From: Pyronema omphalodes
Taxonomy: Eukaryota; Ascomycota; Pezizomycetes; Pezizales; Pyronemataceae
Direction: 5' to 3'
Length of the DNA stretch: 64,000 bases
Assembly (NCBI GenBank): GCA_024516155.1
Contig: JAJJXM010000022.1
Location: forward strand, 186,001-250,000
Position 1 is the stretch's first letter, and each line of letters starts with the position of its first letter. Of the stretch, positions 24,302 to 35,247 are shown piece by piece. Both the position numbers and the translations under genes were made by a program. The notes below the pieces were generated by a model, which was not told the DNA's origin, searched no databases, and worked only from the letters and a program-made list of their open reading frames with translations.

Positions 24302-25045
24302 ACCTAACGCACGAAAGGCCCGCCTCCGACTTCTCTCGAACAGGGTCACCTGTTTAAGGGAAATCGAAGACGGGCCTTCTGAACGTGGACGACAAAGGGG
24401 CGAACCCCCCCGCGTCCATAATAACATTAGGAAATAATACGGAAGAATAGGAAATAATAGGAAATAATAGGAAATAATAGGAAATAATAGGAAATAATAG
24501 GAAATAATAGGAAATAATAGGAAAGAATAGGAAATAATAGGGAATATGGTTTCGAAAACTTAGGGACAAAGGCTGGATTATATACTCAGCCAGCGGCCAA
24601 AATTGCACTCTAACCAAGTACGCATCACGGATGATGGTCGCGGCGTGATGGATGCAGCAAGAGATGCTGCGAGTCAATAACCTGATTGGAAAAGGATTAA
24701 GGTATCACGCGGTGAGTGCATCCGATATCCGTGGCAGAAAAAGAAAAAGAAAAGGAAAAAGAACAGAAGATAAGATTTTACTTTCTTTTGTTTTCAGACA
24801 CACATTTGCTTCATGGATCTCCCTCGGCCTTCATCCGTTATGCGATCAGTCAGCCATCTACCAGTAATTGAGCGACGAAATATTCGTACCAAATCTTGAC
24901 AATTGTAGCATGATCAGAAAGAATTGCCGTTGAAGCAAAAATCCCCTCAATGCTAGCAGACACAACAATCATCGCCATTACATCGAATAATGAACTAGGG
25001 CACTTTCTAGCCGCATTTACCGCCCAGAACCGCAATTCGTACCAG
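24302..25045 (-). repeat. Solo inverted copy of the array's A block
   Basis: About 745 bp that match, in reverse complement, the A block of the array (compare 33225-34035). It includes both hairpins (at 24315-24378 and about 24387-24418), a 10-bp AGGAAATAAT minisatellite (about 24430-24540, roughly nine copies), the TATATACTCAGCC segment, an AAAAAG/GAAAAA tract and the ATGCTAGCAGACACAA end. Homology stops at AAAACGACC on one side and CCAGGTGAA on the other. No GH51 relic or C block adjoins it, so the A block has been mobile or duplicated independently of the array unit. One internal segment (about 24868-24950) is unlike the array copies. Confidence 0.85.
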
Positions 25046-28000
25046 GTGAAATAACTCTCTTTGTAAGGTTACTCAGCAGATACACAAACACACTACTCCA
25101 TATCCGTATCCTTTATAGCTTGAGGGTTTGAGGATTGTTTGCAGTTTGAGCATCTGATGGTATATACATGCTGTTGCTTGATAGGGTATTTCCCAAAGAA
25201 TCCACTGTGATAACCTTTTTACAAGTGTCATTTGTGCAGAATACGGCCAGGGGAGTACATGTACCATCACTCGTATTTCAAACCGGTGGTCATGGAAGCC
25301 GAATTTTGGTTCCCACTACATATGACTATGAGATTTGATACTTCTTCGCTTCCCATTATGACAGGCGGAAGTACAAACCAAGAAAAATTAACGATAGCTC
25401 TCCATTGATTGCATTTCATCTCGGACAAAAGACTATTATTTTCTGAGGATCATAGTTTGTTCCTTATATAAGCAGTATCTGATATTGTGTCAAGTATGAC
25501 ATTGATCTGTTATTGTGATGGTAGATTTGAAACAGCATGAGTATAAACAGCCGCGGTATGATTGATAATCCGCCGTTGAACCAGTGACAGATGTTTTTGC
25601 CGGCTGTAGCGTTTAGGAGCGGGTATGTGTGAGAGCAGAATTAATGTAATTGCATATCGATATCTCTTCTCTCGGGACAAAGTATTGCCATGTCACACAG
25701 TACATGTTACAACTGGTTATCTTCCGGCATCAATTTTCGCCTGCCTCTTCCACTTAGTATCCCAAAGAATCCTTTTCCGATATTTCTATATAGAAACCTG
25801 GCAAAGCAAATGTGCTGTAATTGTTTTCCTTCCGTGACTCACGCTGAAGATATCTACATATCAAAAGGCATTGAAGGAAATACTGGGGACCATTCCCAAT
25901 CTAGTCTGCTGAGAGCGGTCGGTTATCCTGTTTTTTGGTGCTCGTTGTTCTTACCAGGGCTTAACCCACAACGGTAGCTATGAGACCGGAGCCATTTTCT
26001 TACTTACGCACTTCGCGCTTGATTGTTGGGAATACCATATAGTACTCCTGCAACCTGTTCCTAGACTCAGAAATCTTAAATGGCAATCAATTGTATCCGT
26101 AGCTTGCAGCGTGATCATTATTACAGATAAGGGAAACTGGACACATAATGCGCACCATAACGAATTGCAATAGATATACTGTCGGTCATGTCCGGATTCA
26201 CAGGCCAGTTTGAGGGATATAAGAGTTAAGGATATAATCCACCAGCCGAATTTGGAGATCTCTATCTGCGATAGCTTTACCACTGTAGCCCCATTAAAAG
26301 TAATCCGCTGGATACAGAAAACAGTGAATGTTGGTAATGAGTAGCAAAAACTACAGTATCCGGGATTCCCGTCTGGTCACCCACGACAGTACTAGCCGGA
26401 CGATATCATGCTTAAATAGCGCAGAGCGGACGGGATGCGTTGTATTCATGATTCTATGACCGTAGCTGATAGAGAGTAACGCTTACAAATATACAACCAC
26501 ATACAGTACCTGCTATATGTCCCCAATTATGATATATCCGCCCTGATCCTTTATACACTCATCCGTACATAGACACAGTATGTATCTGTGTATGGTTCAT
26601 CTTGTTACTTTTATCATTTGACATTGGCTGTGACTATGGCACAGCGTAGGGCCGAAGACTTCCGCACATTGCTTTTGAAATTCACTACTTCTCACATCAC
26701 AACATCAAAGAACACGATTAAGGTTGTATCTTTCCCTTACTTCTCCCATAGTAGAGAGATAATCAGGGAATGCGCAATGGAAAAGCCATCTTGAAACAGT
26801 CTCAGATTAGGCCAGTTTATAGCCTGGAAGTTGAAGCGGTAACAGGAAGCATGTGTGTCACGATTCAGGAATGGCACGATAACATACAGAGGCATTTCAG
26901 TCATAAATATCTGGGATTTCTAGTAAACATATTATATTTTTATCAAATCCTTGAACCAGCAAACCGGAGCACCGCTAGCTATGTCCTAGCGATATATGTA
27001 TATTTTTCAATAAGTAACCATGGATACCGTTTAGTTTTCACTCAGTAGTACCAGTAAACAGCTCAACCATTAATACTGAGGGGGTGGGGGGCTTTGAATC
27101 AACCCAAAACCCCCTTGTAGAAAAAATACAAACACAGGACATTGTATTAAAGAGATGGATGACGATATCAATTACATATATCACCAGCAACCACAAATAC
27201 AAATACAATCGTCACCACCGAGTGCGCCGAACACAACAGCTTTACAAGCTGGGTAGGTACATACTTTCAACACCCATGAATGCTAGTTTATGTAAACGAG
27301 TCCAACGTTCCAATTACTGAGGCAATTAATCCGCTGAATTTCTACAGCGCCGACATTGGGGCCACTGGGGTGTATGTTTGTACGGCATTGACACAATGGT
27401 ACTTACTGCTGGATGTGTGAATGCGTGTGCGCAGTTTTTTGTCGAAGTTGTCGAGTACATAGTACACACTGCATTCATAGGATTATAGATTAGCTTGTCC
27501 AAGTTGTGGAATTTTTCAATTCCTACCGAGATCGAGCTTGAGCTTGAGCTTGAGCTATCCCATTCACTGCTCTGTATAATGTCAGGGACATGCGGTGTAT
27601 ATTAACGTGGGTAAAGAGACTACATAAATCTGCATTTTATAACTAAGGACCACAACCACCACTATCATTTGAATTTCGCTGGTGCTGAAATAAGAAATTC
27701 CAATCCACAGCCGTTGACCAGAATCCACCATGATAATTCGAGCCACAAAAACAACTAAAGTTGTCATTCAAATTCATGATTGATCTAATCACGCATGTAT
27801 CAGCAGCAGCAATAAGAAAAAAAAAATTGATTCAGAAACCATGGCTTGGTATGTGTAAATTTGCATATAGCATATCGCATATCAATAATAAAACCACGAC
27901 CAGAGATATCCATAACGAAGCATCATGAGATGATAAAGACAATAAAAATGTAAACCAACAAGCAATCCAGAAAATCCAGAAATCCAGAAACACAAAGTAG

Positions 28001-28299
28001 CCCCCAGCAAAATAAGGCAAAGAAAAAGAGCAGATAGACACCGATAAAAAAAATAAAATAAAGCCCAACCCAAAAGACACAAAAACTCCTAGACCGATCC
28101 AATCTTTGCTTTGATTTGTTTGATTCCCATTTCCTTGCAAACGACTGTGATTCTTTATTGCTTCTGCAATTCCCCGCTCTCTCTTGTGCTCGCTTTTCTC
28201 GATGTAATATTCTCTTGATTGTTATTCGTTTTTTTTTGTTTCAACCTCCTTTCTCCTCTTTCCATAATCCACCTGGTATCCCCTTCATCATTCGCTTCC
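25046..28299. other. Gene-poor intergenic DNA
   Basis: No gene supported. Several frames of 60-100 aa occur on both strands (for example 25690-25977 + and 26283-25978 -) without recognisable domains. A TGAGCT hexanucleotide run sits at about 27535-27556. The last 500 bases are the 3' flank of the gene ending at 28300 and are rich in A on the + strand up to about 28080. Confidence 0.4.
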
Positions 28300-30420
28300 T
28301 CATGTCGTTACTTCATGCTGCACACCCCACGGTCTCTCCCCATCGTTCACCCCCATCTCTCTCTGCTCAGCAGCAGTCTCCCTAGCCCACACTCCCTTCC
28401 TCTCCCCTTGCTCCCTCTCCGCATCTCCGTCCAATCCTCCTGCTCTCGCCACAACCTCCCCTAATGCCCTTCGTTCTCTAGTAACCACTTGTCTCTCCAC
28501 CACCAACATACCCTGACACTCCTCCGCCATTCCCTTGGCAATCTCCAACCATCTCTCGGAAACCAATGCAATAACCCCCTCCTCCATCATAACCGCTGAG
28601 ACAACGCTTTCGATGCTTTTTATGCATCCCTCAATGCGGTTAGTAAGGAATAGCGTAGCACGGCGCCAATCTTCGCCTAGTCCATCGACCCAGCGATGAC
28701 GAAGATGGTATGCTGAAGAACGGAGTGATTCTGCATCCTGTGAGCCATCATCGGCAGATGACCCATCACCCTGGGAAGTTGCTGATTCGGAATTTGAGGC
28801 CTGAGGATCATGAACGGTCTCAGTAGGTGCAGAATACCCACTAATCCACTCTCCGAACCTTCCTGTTAGTTTCAGATACTCCCCACCTTGTAAGCCCTCC
28901 AACTTCTTTATCGATTCCGAGAAACCCTGGATTTTCTCATCCGCCGTTCTCTTGTCAGCTCCTATTCCGGCTCCTCCTACGAGATCTTGGTCAATAAGCC
29001 CTCCTAATCCCTTCAAATCTTGTACCCGTTGCCTTCTCGCCAGTTGCTCGCGGCTTTTTGTGTGTTCTCTAGCTAGAGAGTCAAATCGTCGCTTTAACTT
29101 GGCTGTTGCCGAAGCTGTGAGACTGGCATAAGTTGCATGGGAAGGAGAAAATAGGAGAGTGTGTGAGAGCAGCGAGGACTGGTGGTGAACAGTGCTCTGG
29201 TCTAGAGGTGGAGGCGGGAGACTTCGACGACTTGGAGCTGGAGCGGGGGCGGGGGAGAAGGATTGTTGGAGGGTAGAGAAAGCAGGACGGCGTTTTGCGG
29301 TGAGAGAGGTGTTGGAGGCTGAGGTGGGTGGACGGGGAGGTGCGGAGGTTGTTGACAATGCGCGACGGTGGGCGGCTGCGGAAGTTGTCGAGGTTGATGC
29401 ACTTCCGGCTGCTGTGGCTGCGGCAGGTAAGGAGGTGATACTTGAATTTGAGGCAAGGCTCAGTTTTCGCGGGGCGGAGGTGGAGGAGCTGGTGGGTGGT
29501 GAGGGATCTGTGCTTTGCGATGCAGTGGGTAATTGGTAACTAGCCGGCCGAGGTTTTCGGGTCGGTGCGGGGACGGAGACGGAGGGACGAGGTCTACTGG
29601 TAAGGGTACGGGTGCGGTCGACGGCGGAAGCGGTGGTGCCGGAGGAGGTTGTGGTTGTTACTGATGGATTCCGTGGCCTCAGAGTTCTCGTTGGTAGAGT
29701 CTTTGTTCCTGCAGCTGTAGTTCCGGCCACCGCTGTTTCTCTCGTGCTTGCTGCACTGGAGGCTCCAGTAACAGCACCCAAGCGCGCAGAGCTTCGTAAC
29801 GCTGTCCCCCGCTGCGGTTTCGCGGGTTCTTCTTTCTCCTTCAAATTCCTAGTCGCCAGTGTCCGCCTAACCATAATCTTTTCTTTCCCCGCATCCTTCG
29901 CTGTTTCTTTCGTTCCATCCTTCGCTGTCTCTTCCTTCTTCTCTGCAGTCGCTTTGGTTTCCCCCGGAGCACTTCTCGTCTCCAACACCGATGTCCTCCT
30001 CAATTCTGACGCCGGTTCCTTTGGTGCTGTTGGCGTCACTGGCAGAACTGAATCATCCTCTCCATCCCTTCCTGAACTATCTGCCGTCATCCTCCCACTG
30101 TCCGCAGTTTGCCTTCCCGAACTCGCCGTCGTTGGACGAACCAAGCTTCTGGGTGATGGCGCAACAAGTGTTCTTGGTGATGGTGGTATCCTTGATGTAG
30201 TGGTGGATGTGGAAGGAACTAAATGCGATGTTGATGTTGGTGACGGTGGTATGATTCTCGATGCGGGAGTAACAGGAATGGAAGGCGCATCTATAACAGG
30301 TGTCGTAGATGGTTTGCGCATCGGGGTAGGTAGCGCACTCGGTCGCGGACGAGGGAGACCTGTGGGTGTTGTAGGAGCTGTTGAGGAGGGGGTGGACGCG
30401 GATGGGACTGGAAGTGGCAT
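28300..30420 (-). CDS. Uncharacterised Ser/Thr/Pro-rich protein with helical C-terminus
   Basis: Single-exon gene of 706 aa. I do not recognise the family. Residues 1-150 are Pro/Ser/Thr-rich with TP and SP sites. Residues about 155-200 are strongly charged (KEETAKDGTKETAKD region) and look like a single long helix. Residues 200-410 are again Ser/Thr/Arg-rich and low complexity. Residues about 410-690 are predicted mainly helical: SLLSHTLLFSPSHATYASL, then a basic stretch KLKRRFDSLAREHTKSREQL, GEYLKLTGRFGEWISGY, and a conserved-looking block LRHRWVDGLGEDWRRATLFL followed by IEGCIKSIESVVSAVM. No membrane segment or signal peptide is seen. The ATG at 30420 lies only about 90 bp from the first array unit, so its promoter is the C block itself. 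The coding call rests on length, uninterrupted frame and composition. Confidence 0.75.
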   Translation of the reverse strand: MPLPVPSASTPSSTAPTTPTGLPRPRPSALPTPMRKPSTTPVIDAPSIPVTPASRIIPPSPTSTSHLVPSTSTTTSRIPPSPRTLVAPSPRSLVRPTTASSGRQTADSGRMTADSSGRDGEDDSVLPVTPTAPKEPASELRRTSVLETRSAPGETKATAEKKEETAKDGTKETAKDAGKEKIMVRRTLATRNLKEKEEPAKPQRGTALRSSARLGAVTGASSAASTRETAVAGTTAAGTKTLPTRTLRPRNPSVTTTTSSGTTASAVDRTRTLTSRPRPSVSVPAPTRKPRPASYQLPTASQSTDPSPPTSSSTSAPRKLSLASNSSITSLPAAATAAGSASTSTTSAAAHRRALSTTSAPPRPPTSASNTSLTAKRRPAFSTLQQSFSPAPAPAPSRRSLPPPPLDQSTVHHQSSLLSHTLLFSPSHATYASLTASATAKLKRRFDSLAREHTKSREQLARRQRVQDLKGLGGLIDQDLVGGAGIGADKRTADEKIQGFSESIKKLEGLQGGEYLKLTGRFGEWISGYSAPTETVHDPQASNSESATSQGDGSSADDGSQDAESLRSSAYHLRHRWVDGLGEDWRRATLFLTNRIEGCIKSIESVVSAVMMEEGVIALVSERWLEIAKGMAEECQGMLVVERQVVTRERRALGEVVARAGGLDGDAEREQGERKGVWARETAAEQREMGVNDGERPWGVQHEVTT

Positions 30421-30512
30421 GATTGCGCGTGGGGTTCGTGATTGCTGCTTCGATGGATGGTAATTCTTGGGCCCGTTCTATTGAAGCTTCCACTGGGTGT
30501 CTTAAGTCGTGA

Positions 30513-31400
30513 ATTCGCCCTTCTCGCAAAGCTGTCGTACTCTCACGCCTTGTCGGCCTCTGTCTCTCTGTCGCCCTGTCCACCGTGTCGATGCTGTCGC
30601 GGTTGAAAGTGGTGATATCGTCTCGTCGCTCCGCGTCGGGTAGTAGGGCGATCGACAGACAGACAGTCTTGCTAGTAGTTTGCTTGCTGATTCTCAACTC
30701 AACGTCCCTTGGTCTTCCTTTTCCTTATGACATCCAGAGTAGTCCTCCTGTTTCAAGCAAGATGGTCGAATGTAGGAAAAATAAAAAAAGCCCTGCCTCC
30801 AATTTTACTCATCCAGTAAACCCCTCTGACATCGACTGTTGGAGAGTGGGAAGAGTGGAAGCGAGGACATCTCCCATGGTAAAGAGCCAATCGCCAATCG
30901 TAGCACGGGGCTTGGCATCGCCTGGAGTCGCCTAGCTTCCCTTACCGGCTTATCATGTGGCATCACTCGACGCACTCGACGCACTCGACGCACTAGTCCT
31001 TCTTTGGGCAGCCAGAGGCAGCCAGCGGGTGACCAACCATAGCAGATGAGAGCCAGCAGATGAGAGCCAGCAGATGAGAGCATCAGCATCTGAAAGTTTT
31101 GAATATAATTGTTCGGATATAGTTGTTCTGATATAATTGTTCGGATATAGTTGTTCTGATATAATTGTCCGGATATAATTGTTCTGATATAATTCTGATA
31201 TAATTGTTCGGATGTAATTGTACATGCTTTCGCCTTACACACCTGCGTGACATACCTACACCGTCCTTCGAGAACACTTCTGGTGCACATTGATGGAAAT
31301 GATGGATGTCGCTTTGACGAATCATGACTGCGAAATAAACCTTCTCTTACACGCAATTGAACGCCTAAAATAGACTGGGGTCTGGAACTTAGGCAGCCGC
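30513..31400 (-). promoter_or_regulatory. C block, copy 1: putative native promoter / 5' UTR of the 706-aa gene
   Basis: Directly upstream of the minus-strand gene starting at 30420. It holds two CCAAT pentamers 7 bp apart (30887-30891 and 30894-30898), a T-rich tract on the gene strand (about 30778-30790 in complement), and leader-like sequence. It also contains three minisatellites: 9-bp ACTCGACGC x3 (about 30964-30991), 14-bp CAGATGAGAGCCAG x3 (about 31043-31082), and a 14-bp GATATAATTGTTCG-type array (about 31098-31215). The same block recurs, nearly unchanged, at the start of units 2-9, each time immediately upstream of a GH51 relic read on the same strand. Promoter function is inferred from position and CCAAT boxes. 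Confidence 0.55.
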
Positions 31401-33908
31401 TGAATGTGAAACATGTTCCCGTAACTGTGGATGTTTTCGCACTGACTTTTGCACTTTTAGAGACATCACGACGTCTAGCTGTATTTCAAGAAGAGTTCTA
31501 AGCTACATAAGATGATAAATAGTACGACTTTTACACAAAGTTCTAAACTCTGAAATTCATACCCAACGGCACATTTATGAGTTCTAAGCGACAAGCGACA
31601 GAAATGATATACAAATGTAAATCGGTAAATCTTCCCCTCTCACACATACCCACTCCCGCTCCCGAGCGATACACAGAGTGGAGATTACCTGTAACGTCAG
31701 GTACAGTCTCTCACTGGTGCATTCTGCGCTGGGTATCTTTAGCGACGGATTATCAATTATACCGCGGTCAACATCAGATACTAGTTACGTAATCAACGAA
31801 CCTCTCCCTCGTAAAAGGATTACCATTCTGGTTGAGGTGAAATGAAAGATCAACTCACGGTTATTGTTAATCTTCCCGGTTTGTACTTACACCTTTCTTA
31901 TGATATGCGGTGAACCATGTACGCAAAAGCTATCGAGGTCTCGCTTCAATTGCCCTCTGTAGTGATTGGGCGTCACACCCCACAAGTGATATAGCATGAG
32001 CATTGTAAGACCATCTCCTGCATAATTCTTACCCAGAGTGACTTCATGGATACATACATCCTAAATCTTGAATCGTGAGAGGAAGTGGATGTCGGAGGTT
32101 AGTAGAACTAAGCGTCCCTTAGATGTTGGAACCTCGCCTCCCCGCTATTCAATGCCCATGCATAGGTTTTTACTCCTAACTCTTGTTCACGAGAGTAATC
32201 AACAGTAGGAATTGATTAATTACCAAAGGGAAGTAAGCGAGAAAATGAATAATAAGATGGTTTTCCTAGGTTTCCTATCACTTCCATTTCGAAAGCTGCG
32301 ACTTGCAGACAGTCACTACAAGACAACCTAATTTTTCCACTTACGAAGCTCAAAGCAGTCTCAACGCTCAAATGATTTGGTCTTTTTATCACCTCTGGAT
32401 CTTGTCAATCACGATGCTGTCGTACAAACACCAGACTCTCAGCTGGAGCAAGATCGATACGACACTCAGCAATGGTCGCAAGGGACGCAAGGAGAATTGA
32501 TTGTTTTCTATCCGCATTTTGACATTTTCGCTTGGTCGATGCTAAAATTTCATTGACGCGTTTTCCAGCCATTAAAACTACTTGAAGACAGTTTAGCGAC
32601 ATTGTGCCGGAATGCGGCTTGCAATTACTATCCAAATGAAGTCAATGTCTACATGTACACGAGTTTGTACTTCGCTAAGTAATGCGGTACATATCCCTCT
32701 CACATACCCACACACGCTCCTTAGCGCCACACCCGGTGAAGATTACAGTTCTCAATTCCAAGATCTTGAAGTAAAAGCACGTTAACCGATTGTAAGTCAG
32801 AAAGTAAAGAAGTGATATTGATATGTAATTTGATAAATACTATCTCTCATACATACATATGTTTGTACCCACACCCGTTCCCTAGCGCCACAGAGAGTGA
32901 AGATTACATGTAATGTCAGGTACAATCTCTGGCAGATGCATTCTGCGCTAGGTATGTTAAGCAATAAATTCTCGACCATTCCTGATTGTAGCTGAAGCCA
33001 CCCGACGCGGCTCTCCAATATTCGACGTCAATGACTGTCTGCAGTTATTCGGCCTTCCACCGAGCGAGTGATATCAGGTGACTAGTCCCTCAGCAGCTTC
33101 TGTATCAAGTACCCTTGTAAAAAAGGCCTATCCCGGGATGTCCTCCAATGATGTCAGAATTGTAATCGACAGTAATTGCATTCTGACAATTGCAACGATT
33201 TCTCTCTCTAGACCGGAGTGTGAACTGCTTCACCTGGTATGCATCGCGGTCTGGACGGTAAATGCGGCTAGAAGGTGCCCTAGTTGATGATTCGATGTAA
33301 TGGCGATGATTATTGTGTCTAACAGCAATTTCGTTCATACCAATTTTGTTCATAGCAATCTCGTTCATAGCAATCTCGTTCATAGCAATTTCGTTCACAG
33401 CGACCATTATTCTGTCTGCTAGCATTGAGAGGATGTTTGCCTGGTGGATAGCTGACTGATCGCATAACGGATGAAGGCCGGGGGAGATGGATGAAGCAAA
33501 TCAATGCGTCTGTCTGAAAACCAAAAAAAGTAAAATCATCTCTTGTTTTCTTTTTCCTTTTCTTTTTCTTTTTCTTTTTCTTTTTCTTTTTCCTTTTCTT
33601 TTTCTTTTTCTGCCACGGATATCGGCTGCACTCACCGCGTGATACCCTATCCTTTTCAAATCAGGTTATTGACTTGCAGCATCTCTTGCGGCATCCATCA
33701 TCCCGCGACCATTATCCACGATGCATACTTGGTTAGAGTGCAATTTTGGCCGCTGGCTGAGTATATAATCCAGCCTTTGTCCCTCAGTTTTCGAAACCAT
33801 ATTTCCTATTATTTCCTATTATTTCCTATTATTTCCTATTATTTCCTATTATTTCCTATTATTTCTTATTATTTCCTATTCTTCCGTATTATTTCCTAAT
33901 GTTATTAT

Positions 33909-34011
33909 GGACGCAGGGGGGTTCGCCCTTTTGTCGTCCACGTTCAGAAGGCCCGTCTTCGATTTCCCTTAAACAGGTGACCCTGTTCGAGAGAAGTCGG
34001 AGGCGGGCCTT
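33909..34011 (+). other. Two consecutive strong hairpins in the A block (unit 1 example)
   Basis: Hairpin 1, 33909-33939: GGACG pairs with CGTCC, then after a one-base bulge CAGGGGGG pairs with CCCTTTTG (three G.U) around a TTCG loop. Hairpin 2, 33948-34011: AAGGCCCGTCTTCGA pairs over all 15 positions with TCGGAGGCGGGCCTT (two U.G wobbles), and an inner ACAGG/CCTGT stem lies in its loop. Wobbles pair only in a + strand transcript. A GTATATAATC box lies about 140 bp upstream (33761). Both hairpins recur in every A-block copy (hairpin 2 for example at 37621-37684). Confidence 0.6.
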
Positions 34012-34329
34012 TTGTGCGTTAGGTCGTTTTGACCACGGATGATTCCATTGCCGGATGTTTTCGACATCTTGTAAAGTATTAAGAATGAATCGGTATATCC
34101 ATTTTATGTCCATATGTCGACCTGTGAAAATTGAAATTCTATCACTGTGTGAAAATTGCGTAATGTTGAGCGCAGAGCAAACGGGATGCATTGTGTTGGG
34201 TTCTGTTATCCGTAGAAATAGAGGCTTGCCACCAGACGGGGTTGAAGTCACCCTTCCTATCACCAACCATCAATCAGTAACCATCACTTGTAAGGGGGCT
34301 GGCTATATTGGAGGCCATCACGATGGTGA

Positions 34330-35242
34330 TTTGGATAACTAATGCTTCATATCCATGATAGAAACTGAACATTTTCTGCTGATAATAACTCGTAGATGAA
34401 ACAGTCGTATTAGTGTATGTAGTGAAACCAATAATGTCCGGTGTCCATTGGAACCCATCTCAATTCTGAAGCAACGGTGCATAACTGCTGAGTGTAACCA
34501 TCTCAGAATTTCTTTCCACGGTGAGAGCAAACATGGATTCCCTGATTGCCGTTACCATGATCGGGTACTTGAATCTTCCTTCGCTATGACACCAATCCAC
34601 CCCTCTTGCTCCATAATTGCTGAGAACCGAGTATTCTCCAACAAAGGTCTGTACGCCCTTGTGAGTACAGATCTCTTGTCAGTTATCAAAAACTGCGGAG
34701 TCTCGTATTGATAGAAATCCCATAATGATCCAGGTGGAATAGTGGTGTTTCGATTAGCCGGACTAGATTCTGTAGCTTGGCTGACGATGTAAGTGATGTT
34801 TGGTTGAACCTTCTTCAGAGCATCCATTTGCAAGTGGTATGTTTGTTAGATCCAGTGATCCTCCGGCGTAGATAGTCAACAACCGCTCGATTTCCATATC
34901 TTCATACCATGCTTGTTGCTCCAAGAATTCCAAACCATCCGTGTTGTAGTTACCTCAACCTTAGACATTCGTTCCCCAATAACCCTGATCCAGTATTCCA
35001 ACCTCTCCAGTAGCATCAATCGGAATATCAATCCTTTCTTTAGGCAGAGTGTTGAACCAGAGCCATCGAAAGAACGGTCTCGTATGAGTTCTGCATAGCT
35101 ACCACCGTCAGCCGAGTGGTTCATGTCTTCGAAACACAGATCATCGAGGAGAGTGTTGGTATGATTGCTGCTTTGTAAACCGTATGGTCGTTGATTCTGA
35201 TCCTCATCAGTCCTACTCCAGCTTAGTCTTGCTGTAATCCTG
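34330..35242 (-). pseudogene. GH51 alpha-L-arabinofuranosidase relic 1
   Basis: Short conserved blocks of a fungal GH51 enzyme appear in the right order on the minus strand but in shifting frames: FEDMNHSADGG and AELIRDRSF (about 35070-35140), ATGEVGILDQGYWGTNV (about 34960-35015), DGLEFLE and YEDMEIERLLTIYAGG (about 34875-34945), SQATESSPANRNT and WDFYQYETPQFLI (about 34690-34800), the nucleophile segment VGEYSVLSN (about 34615-34640), and ERNSEMVTLSSYAPLLQN followed by a TGA stop, WTPDIIGF and STSYYQQKMF (about 34345-34525). An intact enzyme has about 600-650 aa. Here segments between RSF and GYWG, between GYWG and DGLEF, and between the YAGG and SQATESS blocks are missing; the last gap removes the acid/base glutamate region. 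No signal peptide remains. CAA to TAA after GTNV is one of several stops. Confidence 0.8.
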
Positions 35243-35247
35243 CCGTG

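Larger units (their letters stand above)
30513..35247 (+). repeat. Array unit 1 (4735 bp)
   Basis: The unit is measured from ATTCGCCCTT at the C-block start to the same word in the next unit. Contents: C block, D block with three ~110-bp submodules (about 31630, 32690 and 32850), A block (about 33225-34035) with eight copies of the 10-mer ATTTCCTATT, and relic 1. It is almost identical to unit 9 over most of its length (constant offset 28,646 bp from about 30.6 to 34.4 kb). Confidence 0.95.

Noticed and set aside
29612..30463. 283-aa + strand frame opposite the 706-aa gene
   Set aside because: Composition shadow of the Ser/Thr/Pro-rich minus-strand frame, which is much longer.
30585..30935. 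Conserved + strand frame of 102-141 aa present in every C block
   Set aside because: Conservation is explained by recent duplication of the whole block. A one-base change in an A-run truncates it in unit 3, it lacks any known domain, and it lies antisense to a presumed promoter.
30805..31356. Minus-strand frame of 146-183 aa in each C block
   Set aside because: Much of it is translation of the TATAATTGT and ACTCGACGC minisatellites; the length changes with repeat number. Upstream of the 706-aa gene it fits leader or promoter sequence better than a protein.
33801..33898. CRISPR-like array of 10-bp repeats
   Set aside because: Head-to-tail minisatellite without spacers, in a eukaryotic genome.
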